The translations under genes were made by a program, and so were the position numbers. A stretch of 64,000 nucleotides of DNA from Apostichopus japonicus (lineage: Eukaryota > Echinodermata > Holothuroidea > Aspidochirotida > Stichopodidae), in assembly GCF_037975245.1 (NCBI RefSeq), contig NC_092569.1:29412168-29476167 (forward strand), in the 5' to 3' direction. The notes under the pieces were generated by a model, which was given only the letters and a program-made list of their open reading frames with translations, was not told the origin of the DNA and did no database searches. This document shows positions 34,001 through 47,100 of the stretch, in pieces (positions within the stretch are counted from its first letter, which is position 1; each line of letters starts with the position of its first letter).

Positions 34001-36002
34001 TGTCACCCACAAAAAGAATGCAAGTGGCAATGCGACACATTCGCCTAGCGGCTATCCAAAATCAATATGCAATGTAAAAAAGAAATACTCCAACCAACTA
34101 ATGATGCAGAACAAGTTTTATAAATTCAACTTCTTAAGTGAATAGGTATTTATTGAGGAGGAACTTTCTCCTTAAAATAATAAAAAAAAGGAACATGCAA
34201 AATAAAGGTTACAGCGTTCTGTAATACTGCTTAGGAACACGTAGGACTCCTGAATACTTAGAGATAACAGATTGCTTTGGCGCAATCTTTACCAGAGGAT
34301 AACATATACTACATTTAGCTTAACTACTGAAAAGGTTAAGACTTTCCAAAGTTTTGATACCCCTGGATCTTTTTCAATTGCGAGAGAGCAAACTGGCACG
34401 TATAAATTTAGTCTTAATATATATTAATTGGATATTCTTTTCTCTATAAAAGAATGAGATTACCTCTTCTAGTCTGAAGAGCTTTCCCCCCTTTTACATC
34501 ATGAAATTCTGATTTAACATTTATCTTAAAAAAAAAATGAGTTCTGAGTTGTCACTATGACGAATATTGCCTAAAGGTGTTGACAATACTTGTTGACACG
34601 TGGTTGCTGATATCAGGTTGTGGTAGGTGTTATAGTCGGTGATAAAACTATCCTCAAAAGCTTCCGGTCTTCGACCCAATGTGAGAGGAAAGTGGCACTG
34701 TATCGGAACAAAATACACAATCAGATTCTCTGATAATACTTTGTCCAAATACAATATACTAAATATGTTGCATAAATTTATAATACAAAATTTGTAACAA
34801 TAAGCCATATATGAATCTTGAACAAAGTTTAGTTTGTTCCACATACAAACAAAAAATTGGTTAAACTCAAACATATATACATTCCTACTCCAAAGCTATG
34901 GTGAGCACATCATAACTCTCCTTTATGCACACTAACCTCATGTTCACTCCACTAAACATATAACCCCTCTCTGCCAAAATCACTTGAATTAATTTGTAAT
35001 GCTATAAAAGTTACCATCACTATTACAATCATAGCAAACATCCACTTTCTTAAGGAAAGTCAATTAAGGCGTGACTTTTACTATCCAACATAATGAAAAA
35101 TTACTACACAAAATTAAACTGACTTTTGTATGCATATTCACCTCCAAAAGTATACAAACTTTAAAGTGGTTGCATCCCGAATATTACATATACAGAACAG
35201 ATTAATATAACAAGTTTCTACTTACAATGGTTCCAGTTCTTAAACTGTCAGACGAGCTCTGCAATACAGCTTTACTTTATCCGGTCAGGTGATGTACTTC
35301 CATCCCAACTCTGCCGACAAGCTGCCCTATCCAGAACACTAAATATTGTGTGATACTGGAATCTCCAGGGAAAAATTGTGTTTCAAGCTTTCACAGTTAA
35401 ATGCCAGATATTAATTAAAGTATGCCAGCCCAGGCTTCAATACAGGTATCCTATATATAGGATCCTGTGCCCCATGATATGAAAATCACAATATTGTAGC
35501 TCCGTCTTTTTCAGCTAAGAGATATAGCAGGACTCAATCCGATGATGGTATTTTGGAGAGTGAATAAAAATCTTATCCAACACTCACTTCACTGGCTGGA
35601 TGTGATGTCACACATAATTACTAGTGTATCAATTTGCATAACTTGGCAATACAATACATTGTCATCTTGACTATGTCCTGCCCTGGTAGGTTTCTTTTGT
35701 GTGCACTAGCTATGCTATGCTACCCTGTACCTTTGTATTATTATACTATGCCCTGACCTGGTGATGTTTCTTTTGTATACATACTCAATTATGCTACCTT
35801 GTATTTTTGTAGTGAATGGAGGGATTAGGGTTTATGTAAATTGTCCTACATCCTTGGATACTACTTTCCAACATCAACAACAACCAGCATTGATTAAAGT
35901 AAAAGTTACTAAAAAAAAACTTTCTAAAATAAACAGCTGACAGATTGACTTCTTCTGTCATACAAATACAAATTAACTAAATTATACTATTCTAATGTGA
36001 CA
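34001..36002 (-). repeat. 5' LTR of the Gmr1-type element
   Basis: 2002 bp, bounded by the 6-base inverted repeat TGTCAC/GTGACA. In transcript sense the U3 starts at 36002. A TATA candidate lies in the palindrome TCCTATATATAGGA near 35450, and an AATAAA candidate (TTTATT on the plus strand) near 34150. A 117-codon frame inside is not considered real. Confidence 0.93.
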
Positions 36003-36751
36003 CTATCATCTTTGTTTAATCAGAAAATCAAGGACAACAAGCAAATCAATGTCACCAATAATTGTGAATGCCACCATTTTATGTTCGACAAAATTTATCA
36101 CATTTAATTTAAAGGATATACAATGATATTTAGTTACATGGTACAGTATTCCACAATTACTCTTGTAATAATATAATCTACTCAATGTAATATGTAATGC
36201 TAAAATACTATCTATTATAAAGTGTGCTGTGTCCATTATATTCTTCTCTATCGTTCCAATAATTTATGTGGTTACCATGTGATAGTGGGTACTATTTAAG
36301 TCACATAATGCACAATGCATTAGAAACATTGTCTAGTGGATTACTCAAATCTCCTTGCTGGTTGAGCTAACACATTATTGATCGTTCCAATGGACTTGTA
36401 TCTGTTTACTCAAATTAGGCGTGAATTATTGTTTCTCCTTCGTATGTTTTAATCTATTATGATTATAAAAGGACTATTAGGATTGCAGATGCCAGTAATG
36501 CACAGGTCTAGCAATTTTATGACGCCCACTCAGACCCCTGGAATAGGTTAATTTTGATTTAATTTTGAACATTGATGCACCCCTGCGTCGTAGTGAAATT
36601 GACACATCATTGTATGTCTTTGACATACACCAAATTAATATTTTAACCGATTGGTGACCATGATGGACCCTGTATGGCACATTGACGCACACTGACGCAC
36701 ATATTGTAGTTGTAATGACGCACCAAATGTGCGCTTTGATGGACCCCTTAA

Positions 36752-36993
36752 GCCCGGGTCACATCTGCGCGATTCAACACGCGATTCAACTCGCAACTAA
36801 AATCACGCGAATCAGAAAAGTTGCTTCTGAGAAGTTGCGCTGATTAGGACATTGCTCTATTGCAAATCAACCCAAATCGACGGCGCAACTTTTATTGCGC
36901 AACAAGTTGATACCCGTGTCTAACTACGCGATTCAACCTTCAATTGTATTGCGACTTGAATCGCGTGTTGAATCGCGCAGATGTGACCCGGGC
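36752..36993. mobile_element. 242-bp MITE with perfect 38-bp inverted ends and TTAA flanks
   Basis: The left end reads GCCCGGGTCACATCTGCGCG and continues GATTCAACACGCGATTCAA; the right end is its exact inverse over 38 bases. TTAA flanks both sides (36748-36751 and 36994-36997), a target typical of piggyBac-type transposons. The inside repeats GCGATTCAAC-type text and has no coding capacity. Confidence 0.85.
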
Positions 36994-38070
36994 TTAAGTC
37001 ACACAATTCATCGGACATGACGCATCATTCCGGGGGGTCGTTGATTCCGTCTTACAATAATTTCATCATGATATAGAAATGAAAGACATTTGCCAAAATA
37101 TAACAACATCATAGGCTTCATAGCTCTACACATACACCTGATCATGCAGTTCTAAAAATTATACAAAAGGAAAGTGATTTGTGAGAGATGTAGAATGGTC
37201 GCCCATAAAATACCATATCATGTTTCTATGTTGTCTTTAAAAACTTTATTGTTCAGGGCACACCTGTAGAATATTCCGTAAGTTTTAGTCTTGGAAATAA
37301 GCAAAGTCTATCTATATTATTAAAAGCAATTATGCATCCCTGAACATGATGAAATTTGGTGACATACAAGTGTATGAACAAGCCTACTGGGACATTGCCA
37401 TTGTAACATCAAACGTTATTACATTTAGTGTATATAATGTATAAGTAGATAAGTTATAATACTGTAGGTGTATACTACTAGCATAGAAATAAAAATAAAA
37501 AAAATGTTGCACATGACTATTTTAGGTTTGCACAAGATTACTAAATGAACCATTCTTGAATCCTTGCAGAGTTGACACTATACATACTGTAAATTATAAA
37601 GCAGATGTTATGAATTTATGCTGCCAATAGCAAAGTTTTGTAACTAGTAGTGTAATTACTGTTCTGTGTTTGCAAAATTGATGTGAATTGTTGACTATTT
37701 AGTAAACGGCAAAATGTAATATTCAGAAATTTATGTTGGAAGTTATATAATTTACTTTGTCAGAGATGTGCTCACACTGGGCGGCACCGGGCGACTGCAC
37801 CCAGCAGTTCTGAATGCCGCCCAGGGCAAACAGTATTTTAACCTTTTCCGCCCGGCACTTTTTTGATGATAATTTAACAAATGTTACCATAACCAAACTC
37901 TGGGAGAATACATGGCACAGAATGGGAAAATTAGCACCACCTAAGCATACTTCATGTGCAAAATTTGTCCAGTGGGGAGGGGGTACCCCACCCATGAGAT
38001 CCCTCTCCCAGGGTGTAGATCACACTACCGCACAATCTGCTCGGCACTCAAATATTCCTGAGCACATCCT

Positions 38071-38072
<2 letters not shown>

Positions 38073-38118
<46 letters not shown>
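38073..38118. repeat. (TA)n microsatellite
   Basis: A pure TA run directly before the second foldback MITE copy. Confidence 0.9.
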
Positions 38119-38119
<1 letters not shown>

Positions 38120-38137
38120 CACATCAGTCTTTATGTA

Positions 38138-38322
38138 ACCGAATAACACAGATATAACAGTAATATACTGTTGATGAATATGATAAATCGGTAGCATGTG
38201 CCACAGGTTAACGGAAAGAAATGAGGATATGTTCCAACAATTGCATCAAATGCATCAAACTGGATTTATTGGGATTACACATATCCTCAGTTATTACTGT
38301 AATCCTATTAGCACATATAGCT
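38138..38322. mobile_element. Second, degraded copy of the 9688-9989 foldback MITE
   Basis: It shares ATCGGTAGCATGTGC, AGGATATGT, AAACTGGATTTATTGGGAT and CTGTAATCCTATTAGCACAT with the first copy. The outer arms are shorter and more diverged. Confidence 0.65.
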
Positions 38323-40473
38323 GTTTTAATATGTGTGAAGTCTGGTGCTTTATTACATCAGCATGCATTCATCAATCTGAAACCTTTTCTTTAAATTTTG
38401 TAACGAGCTCTACCTTTTCTGTGTTCGATCTTCATCGCTGGCACAAAAAATTAAGGGATTTCATGAATCGCTACTCGGTATAATCCGGTCGTTTGAACAA
38501 TCTGATAATAACTTCTAGTGCAGCATAATGGATAGTTGAATCCGTTAGCATCTTGTACTATGCCACAGTGACTCTGGCCTACATAGTCGGAAATATGTGT
38601 GGAATGCTTGATGAACAACTATTTGAGTTGAAAAACTTGTAAAAGGATTTTTCCATTCTAAATCACTGACAGATTATTGTAAACTATCTTCGTTCAACAG
38701 GATACACTTGATTATCAAAATCATTTAAACTATTGTAGACCTAGATATTCCTCGTTTTGGTCATTTTATAATAGCTCCGAAAAAGTGAAATAACTCAACG
38801 AAATAAATAAGATTAGCAACGCTTCTAAACGAGCGTACATCGTACAGATGGTATTCCATTTAGATGTGTAAATGTACATAATGTCCAATGAAAGTTACGT
38901 AATCACTTTGGTTGTTTTTTTACTAATGACATTAACTTTTTGTACAATGGTTCCGATACTAAAAATCGTCTTGATTTGATGCAATTGGAGTATATCCTTG
39001 TGTGAAATTTAAATGTCTTCTTCCTGTTCAATCTGTGTGGAAAGTATGTCTGTTTTGGTTTATTCATATGACAAAAACAATCAGTTCATTACGCTTATAT
39101 GTTTTCGCCTAGTTGTCTATTGAGGTGGAATACAGTGTGCTAAGAATGTTTCAAAATTTTCTTGATTACAGACCAATGTATCCCTTCGCCCTCAGACTAT
39201 TACATCAATTCAGGTCCCTAAAATTGTGACAACTCTCTAATAATGGTAGTTTTTCATCTGTTCTTATACACACAAAACATATAGGCCTATATACGTCAAA
39301 CTTCAACTTCTCTCGGAGTATGGAGAGGCGGATCTAGATTTTTAGGGGGGGGGGGGGGGTTCAATCAGACACGTAGCCAGACTAAGTATTGAAAGGGGGC
39401 AAGATATTTTTTTTTCGGGGTGGGGGGAGGAGCGACATGTTTTTGAAACTATCTAAGCGGAGCACCAACAACTGAACATCACATTATTTTGCAATTTCAT
39501 GCTGAACGTGACTAGCGAAATACGCCCTCCTCAGACCGCTCTCAGGTTTTGGAAGGAAGAAAAAGACAGGTTATTACCGAACTATGGCTTCTTTTTCTTC
39601 AACTCGAGATCCTTGGTAGGCTACCCGTCGGCTACCAAAACAAATCAAATGGCCAGCCAATTGGTTGTCTACCGTCAGATAATCGCTGACAGCAAAGGGG
39701 CAGATTATTTTGTTTTCGTTAAGTTTCCGGTCATTGCGCCATGTCAGCATGCTACATGTGATGAATACGAAGAGAAACATGGACCGTCTTATTTCAGAAT
39801 ATATGGAGTTGGTTTCTTCCGGGAAAATGATAGATTTTTGTCACTACTGAAAACAGGGGTGGTACATACCCAGTGGAACCCCCCCCCCCCTAGGGTCCGG
39901 CTACACTAAGTATACAACGTATACGGATTAATATAAGGCATAACTTTTATAACTAATAGAGTTGTAAATGCATGGAACGGTTTGCCTGGAAATATTGAAC
40001 TTTAAGTATTGTAATAGGATCTGATTTTGTTTTATGTATTCGGTTTTTTTTTTATCTCCCATAGGACTTGATTGTCCCTCCTGATCTTTTTTTTCAACTA
40101 AACTGATCGTTTTTTCTTCCAAAAATTACCCTGATCATTTAAACGAAACTAAACTAAATCAAAACTCTTTCAATGTTGTGTGCCTGAGCGATAGAGTTGA
40201 GAGGGGATGCCCCCTTGCGAACGCCAATGTAATGGGACTACAAATTGCCTATACCGTCAGGAATATATATATAAGTCAAATATTGACCAATAAGTGTCAA
40301 AATTGATGTTAGTTCACAACAGAATAATTTAGAGCGAAAGAGCTATAAAAGAGTTTTATAGTGGTGAGACATTAATTTTATGGGATGATTTTTTAATTCT
40401 TAAGCAATGGACGAAAAGACAAATGAAAAGAAGAAGTCAACGTTACCGACACTTTACTGTAGACTTTGTTCAT

Positions 40474-40479
40474 TTTATT
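40474..40479 (-). other. Candidate polyadenylation signal, gene B
   Basis: AATAAA on the minus strand, about 296 bases past the stop codon of the terminal exon. Gene C has one at a similar distance. Confidence 0.3.
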
Positions 40480-40774
40480 TGGAAATTAGTGTCACATTAT
40501 TGCAATTCAGTTATTATTGTTAATGACATGACTTATTTAAATGGTGTTGTCACATAGATATATCTTAATGTTGCCGTATTACTAGATCGATTTATTTCTG
40601 TCCGTTTTGTCGATTTCGGACAGAATATGAGAGCCCTTTTCCTCGATTAAAGATATGTTACATTTGGACCGGTGTAACATTCGGTAGAGAGGAATTCATT
40701 TGTTTTGAAAGGCCTCAATGTCGGTTGTCTACACTCTGTAACAAATACCACTCGACAATGAGAATTGTTTATCG

Positions 40775-41106
40775 CTACACTGGCCGTATTTTCATCTCCG
40801 TATATTGTAGGCCGCAGTCGTATCCACTAAGACTATTCCAGAATATGTTCGTTCCACGAGTTGAGCCGTCGTAGTCTCCGTTGAGGTGAGAATGAGCACA
40901 ATAACCACAGTAACTTCCGACAGGGAAAAAATCACAATAATATTCATGAATAGGGCAATTAGAATAACTATTGAAATAATAATAATAATAGCCGAACCAC
41001 CAGGCTCCTCGATGCTTCTCGGCGCAGTTATAGGAACTCGACTCATCATTATCCCGGTCACTTGTGCTGAATTGTTTGTTGTTGCTTCGCGACATAGCAT
41101 CAGAAC
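40775..41106 (-). CDS. Gene B exon 8: FBG Ca/ligand-binding segment and stop
   Basis: Starts with the phase-1 Gly codon and SDAMSRSNNKQFST. It has the Ca-binding run SDRDNDESSSYNCAEKH and GAWWF, then a 31-residue Cys-rich stretch (40993-40901) before the conserved Cys of CAHSHLNGDY, where typical FBG domains have about two residues. Five consecutive TAT codons (40990-40976) give five Tyr. An extra Cys lies in SGYDCGLQ. It ends EMKIRPV and TAG. It is much more diverged from gene C than the other exons are. Confidence 0.87.
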
Positions 41107-44100
41107 CTACGGATTCGAGAAAGAAAACAAACTTCAGCTGTTACGTGCATGTATCTTACCGTAATTTACTAATGGTTTGTATGAGTGTTTTTGTAGTGAA
41201 CTGTTATTTCTTAAAGCAATACAAAAATTGTTATTTCAGATGTATTAACTGAAGGGTGATACCACATCAGTTTATTATATACGATTTCACAGAGAAAAAA
41301 TCACCGCCAAACACTCCGTAAGGCTTTCAGTAATAGGTTTGCCTGCGTGTATTTATATAGTAAATTCTTCAATTTTGTCCCCTGCAAACTTTTATTTATT
41401 ACGAATATTACCGATAACTAGTAGTAAGGTGTAACTAATATTATTGTATTTGGCACTCATTAGCAATCATATTGTTCTAAATTTCCAAAACTGTATTCAA
41501 ATTGGAAACGGCATATTGGGAATGTGTCTGTTTTGCTTGTTAATTTTCATCTGCTCATTAATTCAATAGTAATTTCATCATTCTGCGTTTAGTGCCCGAT
41601 GTAGTAACATTTCTTACAGTATTATTTTCCCAAATTCTTAAAAGTTAAATATTTGTCCTTTACTAAACAACGGAAAATGAAAAATGCTGCATTCTGGGTC
41701 TATAGTTAAAACAATTCATTCATACAAAATCGATGAATCTACGTAGAATATTTCAAAGCTACATTCCATCAATATTTGTGCAAGCTATGAAACTTCTTCC
41801 TGTCTACGTAGCTGTTTTCATACTGATCACGTGGCTATCACACAGTAGGCTAATTTGTGGTTTATAACCTTCTTGTTACGCTATTGGCTATTTATGTTCA
41901 TTTTGTTTTGTTTATATTATGCTTACTTATGTGTGTAAAAATAACATACTTGTATCATGTGTATTTGACAATGGTGTCCTCAGTACATCACCAAATTGTA
42001 TCTTTGTCCACACAAATCATGAAGTTCAAATTTTAGAGATACAATGACCTTCTTTTGTTAGCACTGTCAGTCAGACTGATCACAAATGACTGAATAAAGA
42101 TATAAATATGTTACTTTAAACATAAAAAGTTGATAAGTTGAAATGTTTATACAATATGTATATGTATGTATATTTAATATGTTTCTTATTTTATTATTTT
42201 TTATATGATTGATTTTCAATGTGAAAAAGTTAAGAAATAAATGCCCAGTATAGCGTATTTACTTGTCTTTCATGATTTGTAGGTATCGCAACTATATAAA
42301 ATACGTTACGAGGGAAACGGAAATTAGATAGGAAGTGTAAATATGAATATAGGGATATTAAATATATTTCAGGTTCAATATGAAGCTCCATGGAAAAGTG
42401 ACTAGATGCTAAGGAGACGGATGAGTTTCACACTTGGGTGTTTGTAGCTGCCTACCTATTACTTCTAATTACCATATTTAGTGAAATATTTGCATTAGTC
42501 TTTTAAGAACTACTAACTATTAACGTGAATATTCCTTGCAATATGTTAATCAATCGTGTGTCATTAGACATATGTAAGATCATATTTAAAAACAGGCAGA
42601 TAAGCATTCATTGTAAAACAATGATGAACGTAGAAAACGATATTGTTTTTTTAGGATGCATGTAACTAGAAAATTGCAAATAATAATACTAAAAATTTAC
42701 AGAAATGCTAACCTGAATTTCCACTATATGATCCAATTGATAGTCGATATTTTTCCGCATCATCACTTATGCTGAAGGAGGAATAGAGGGCGTAATACGA
42801 TGAACTGCTTGAATCTGTGAGGTCTATCCGGAGACTGTATTCTTTTTGATTGGTAATTGCGTGTATGTAATCATTACCAAGCCAGTGATCACCTCTAGGA
42901 TGTTCAAATCCGGTCTTGTATTCAGCCCAGGTACGATAGAAATCAACAGCGGCGCTAGATCGTCGCTGAATTACCTATGAATATTAAGAGAAGTATATAC
43001 ATGTAACAGGAGTAAGTGAGAAATATGTAATGTGTCTTCCACACTTTTGCAGAACAAATGAATTCAGATACATGACACTGAACTGTATCAAATGTTCTTG
43101 CAAAACTCACCGTCCATCCTCCTCCGTTACTTTCCATCTCACAGTAAACCTGAATGCCGCTTGGCCAACCATCAGGGTAAATGGTGTAAACTCCATCACT
43201 AGAACCATCAACGTAAAGCTCTTGGCAATCCTTTGGGACTGCCTTGCGGGTACACGTAACACCGTCACCTTCGTAGCCATCTATACAGTAACATCTACGA
43301 ACACCTTCTCTGACATCACAAGTCGCGTCATCACTACAGTGGTAACTATCTTCTACCATGAGTTGGTTATTGCTACAATTTGATCTTCTTGTACATCCTG
43401 AATTGACGTAAGACTCGCCGTTCTAAAGTTAATGAGAAATATTTAAAGAGAACGTCATGAAAATTAATTCAGTAACCTGAATTAACCGGACAAATTCACC
43501 GTTCTAAATAAGGAAAAAATATGATTAAAGTATGAATAAAAAGGACACAATCAATTTAATTCTGTTTCCGGTAAATGAAACTGTTTGAAGAAACATTAAA
43601 AACACAAATGACACAAACTATGGTTCTTCATTCAGATATCTTGTGACACTAATGGGATTAAGTTATGTTTACTTGTGTATTACAGTATATTGGTTATTGT
43701 AAATGATTTGAAAATATAGGAACTTGCAAAAAATTAGTATTACCATACATTTCTTTCTTTTTGAAACTGTCAATCAAACATTGTGCAGTTGTAATTTCTG
43801 CTTTTAATTATGAAAGTCGTTATCATTTCTGTATTTTCGAAAATTATTCGCAAAACTTCAATTTTTTTATCCTCAATGTAAAGAATGAAAGGGAAAAGAA
43901 CTAGTGACAATACTGACCATTAATACAGTCCCCTTGTCAGCAGCGAAACAGCTGCATTGGTTCTGAGGAATGCAATCTTCACCCTGAATCATGTAATCAC
44001 CAACACAAACACATTTCTCTAGTCCTGTACGAGAGGTTGAGGAGATGCATGTGTCAGGGTCATCACACGTCCTCTCACATGTCTCATTGGAAAATGTCTT

Positions 44101-47100
44101 ATTCGTTGGACACCATTCCAAATGAGATTCTAGGAAGGAAGATCGTAAATCATGCAGTGGAAGATCTACTAGTAAAGTGGTGCATTATACTAATTAATGT
44201 GTTAAATTAAAGTAAATCTTGAAGCTATTGCCCGGATACTACAGAGAGGAACATTATAAAGAATTCAAACGACACTGATTTGTGGATGAATTGGTAGACC
44301 AAGCAATTAAGTAATTAACAATATGGATGCCATAGAGTAGACATGTAGTTTGGGATCATTTTCACAAAACAATGTGAAGAGGAAAGTCTGCGTGGGTAGC
44401 TTTTGTATCAAAAAGACGATTTCTGATATCGTCAAGCATAATGACTCCCGAAACACAAAGCACAAGACAGCACTCCCACCCACCCCACCAACGGTGAGTA
44501 ACTAATATTTTATTATAGGGAAGTATATTTGCATATTTGTTAGTTGATTGTTATTATTTATATAACTGAGTCACACCATGGCTAATTTTAAAATTGACTC
44601 ACCTGCTGTTCCTCCTTAAGTTCCTACACTTGAGAGTTGATATTGCCCCAATTCATCCGAGATACGATATTGGTCATATGTTACGTAGTAAGAATGTCCT
44701 GCAGCATTCTCAAAATCCAATCTCAGTTGGTATATTTTTTGGTTCGTTAGAAAAGCTAATTTCTCATTTCCAATCCAAAATTCACTGCCAAGAAAACCAA
44801 AGCCGTTTTTGAAGTCTTGCCAATTCCTATTAAAATTAACAGAATCCAGTCGTCGCCGCTGTAACACCTGCAGTAGATATCGTACCGGAGTAGAAAGTTA
44901 CTATCTCGAATTTGTATCGGTATAATCAACAGCAAAAATGTTTTTATGAATATGATCGCTTATTAAAACAAGTGTTACGTATAAAGTTATAGCTTTATTT
45001 TATTTTGTGACAACTTTCATTGTACCATTTGCATCTATTTAAATTAACTGTAACGTCATACCCCTTAGTTATGTAACCTAAGAGTCCAACAAAAGTGCAC
45101 GCGTAAGTTTCTGATCGGTGTATTATTTTAATGTATTGAAAATGCCAAATCAACTATTGCTGTTCCATACATGTTTCTGTTACGCTTACCTGAAGTCAAC
45201 ATTATTTAACGTGTTTAGAACAATAATATGATTGATAATAAACTACAAAACAGATGATGCGATGACATTCCATGTAATGTGAAATAAAACACAGTAAGGC
45301 TTACCGTCCATCCACCGTTATTGAATTCATTATCACAGTAAGCTTCAAAGGGTTCTGGGTATCCGTCTGGTTTGATGAGGTACACGCCAGATGTATTATG
45401 GGTAGAGGAGCAGGTATTCAATACATCCTTGCAATCTCTTGGATATTCAGGTTGTTGAAAAACAAAGTATGAGGAACCTGTGTGAAGAACGAAGATCATT
45501 TGATATCATGAAATTACCCAAAAAATTAATAAATCCCGTTCCACGTTATTCGTAGAGTGTGAATATTTCAGTATAAGCATATCGATATCTTTATTATTCG
45601 GCTGTTTTGTTTAAAAAAAGTCTCATTTATGATGATAACAAAGTTGAAAAACAAAATATACTAAGGCAATCATGAGTGATATGAAATCTTAAAAAGAAGA
45701 AAGTTTAAAGAATAGCAAACATGAAGAACAGAGTTAAATTCCAAGCGATGACAATGGATATTGGGACATAAAAAAGAGTGTATTGAATTAGGTAACCAAC
45801 ACAAATGTGACCGTAAGCCATTTGTCAGTACTAATAGTTAAGGGTAACCGATTCTCAAAATAAGACTTTCATTAATTTGACCTACCTGATGATTGCTTCC
45901 CGACGCTTGCGACGACCTGTATTTTAAGTAAAATAAATGTTACTCCAATTAAAATGACAATTATCTACCTGTATCTATTGACAGTAGTGAAATTGGATTT
46001 ATAAATTATATCAAATGAGTTACAGAATGTCGCAAACTTGGTCTGCTGGGGCAATATACTTCCGCTCGATTCTTTGTTCTTAGAACTTCAATTCAAGCTT
46101 ACTTCCATAAGTCACGGAATAAGTATAATCTCATGGACTTAAGCTTTACTGCAGTTCAGCCCTTTCATTTCCTCTTCCTTGTATTTAAATAGATAAAACA
46201 TGAGTGACTTTCAATCAGCTAAAGTTAAGATACAAACTTTGACCTGCAAACCGTTACAGGAAGACTGAATCACTTTGATAGATTATTATCAACTAACTAC
46301 CAGAACAAAGACCAGACAAAACGTAAACAATTTTCTTTTCTTTGTTCGAGTCATACGTGTTGGACATAACTCTCCTCACAGTATAAGATGTACTATGTTA
46401 CGTTTGCTATGAAGGTGTTCGAAGTATCACAGGCGACACTATGTAACTATAATTGATTTTTCTTTGGATTTATTCTGATTGCGAGTTTTCAAAGAACATG
46501 AATGGAAATGATAAGCTGTTGCCATTTTAAACTTAAGGTAAGATATTACAAACATTTAGAGTGCTTAACACTTTAAGAAAGATCGATGTCATACAGCGGT
46601 CTGATGTCTAGTTTTTTTTTTCAATCAGAACTTGATTACCTTATATATTATTTTATAATTCAGCAACATATCAAATATTAAATACAATGTGAGTATCGTA
46701 CGTGTGCTCAGCAATAAAGTAGCAACGGTCTGCTATAGAAATGAAAATGATGGTGAATTGACATTTATGCGTCAATTTCTGTTTCTTTTAATGAATATTA
46801 ATGTAGGGTGGATTTCAAAGAACATTAAAACAAAGATGAAACTTTCTTAAAAGTAAAAATTCGGCAAATGGAAATGAATTTTGTACTCGGTTTTGTGATT
46901 TCAGTTAAACGGATTGTTTATAAAGCTATAATCAGTAAAGTTGCTTGGTAATTATTAACAGGCAATTGAGTACATTGTCTGACGCTTAGAAAGTCAATTG
47001 AAAACTAAAATGATCGTTCCCAAAACTAATCAACGAAGACAATAACTAATAATGTTACCAGCAAGGCACAGGGTTGTTTAATTCAGCTATTATTTAGCTG

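Larger units (their letters stand above)
26699..36002 (-). mobile_element. Complete Gmr1-type Ty3/gypsy LTR retrotransposon
   Basis: The 9.3-kb element reads on the minus strand. LTRs are 34001-36002 (5') and 26699-28699 (3'); they begin TGTCAC and end GTGACA. The target duplication CTATC is at 26694-26698 and 36003-36007. One long frame codes for Gag, protease, integrase, reverse transcriptase and RNase H, in that order. Integrase before reverse transcriptase is the copia-like order known for Gmr1-type gypsy elements. The LTRs differ by a single one-base indel in my reading, so the insertion is recent and the element may still be mobile. Confidence 0.95.
36008..40774. other. Non-coding DNA between the retrotransposon and gene B
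   Basis: No gene is supported. It holds a TTAA-flanked MITE (36752-36993), a (TA)n run, a second foldback MITE copy (38138-38322), a G-run repeat tail near 39342-39358, and an unrecognised 136-codon frame at 39499-39909 that ends in a C run. GACGCAC recurs three times near 36684-36723. Confidence 0.55.

Noticed and set aside
39499-39909. 136-codon plus-strand frame
   Set aside because: No recognisable motif, ends in a C homopolymer, and sits in repeat-rich DNA. Not listed as a gene, but a protein search would settle it.
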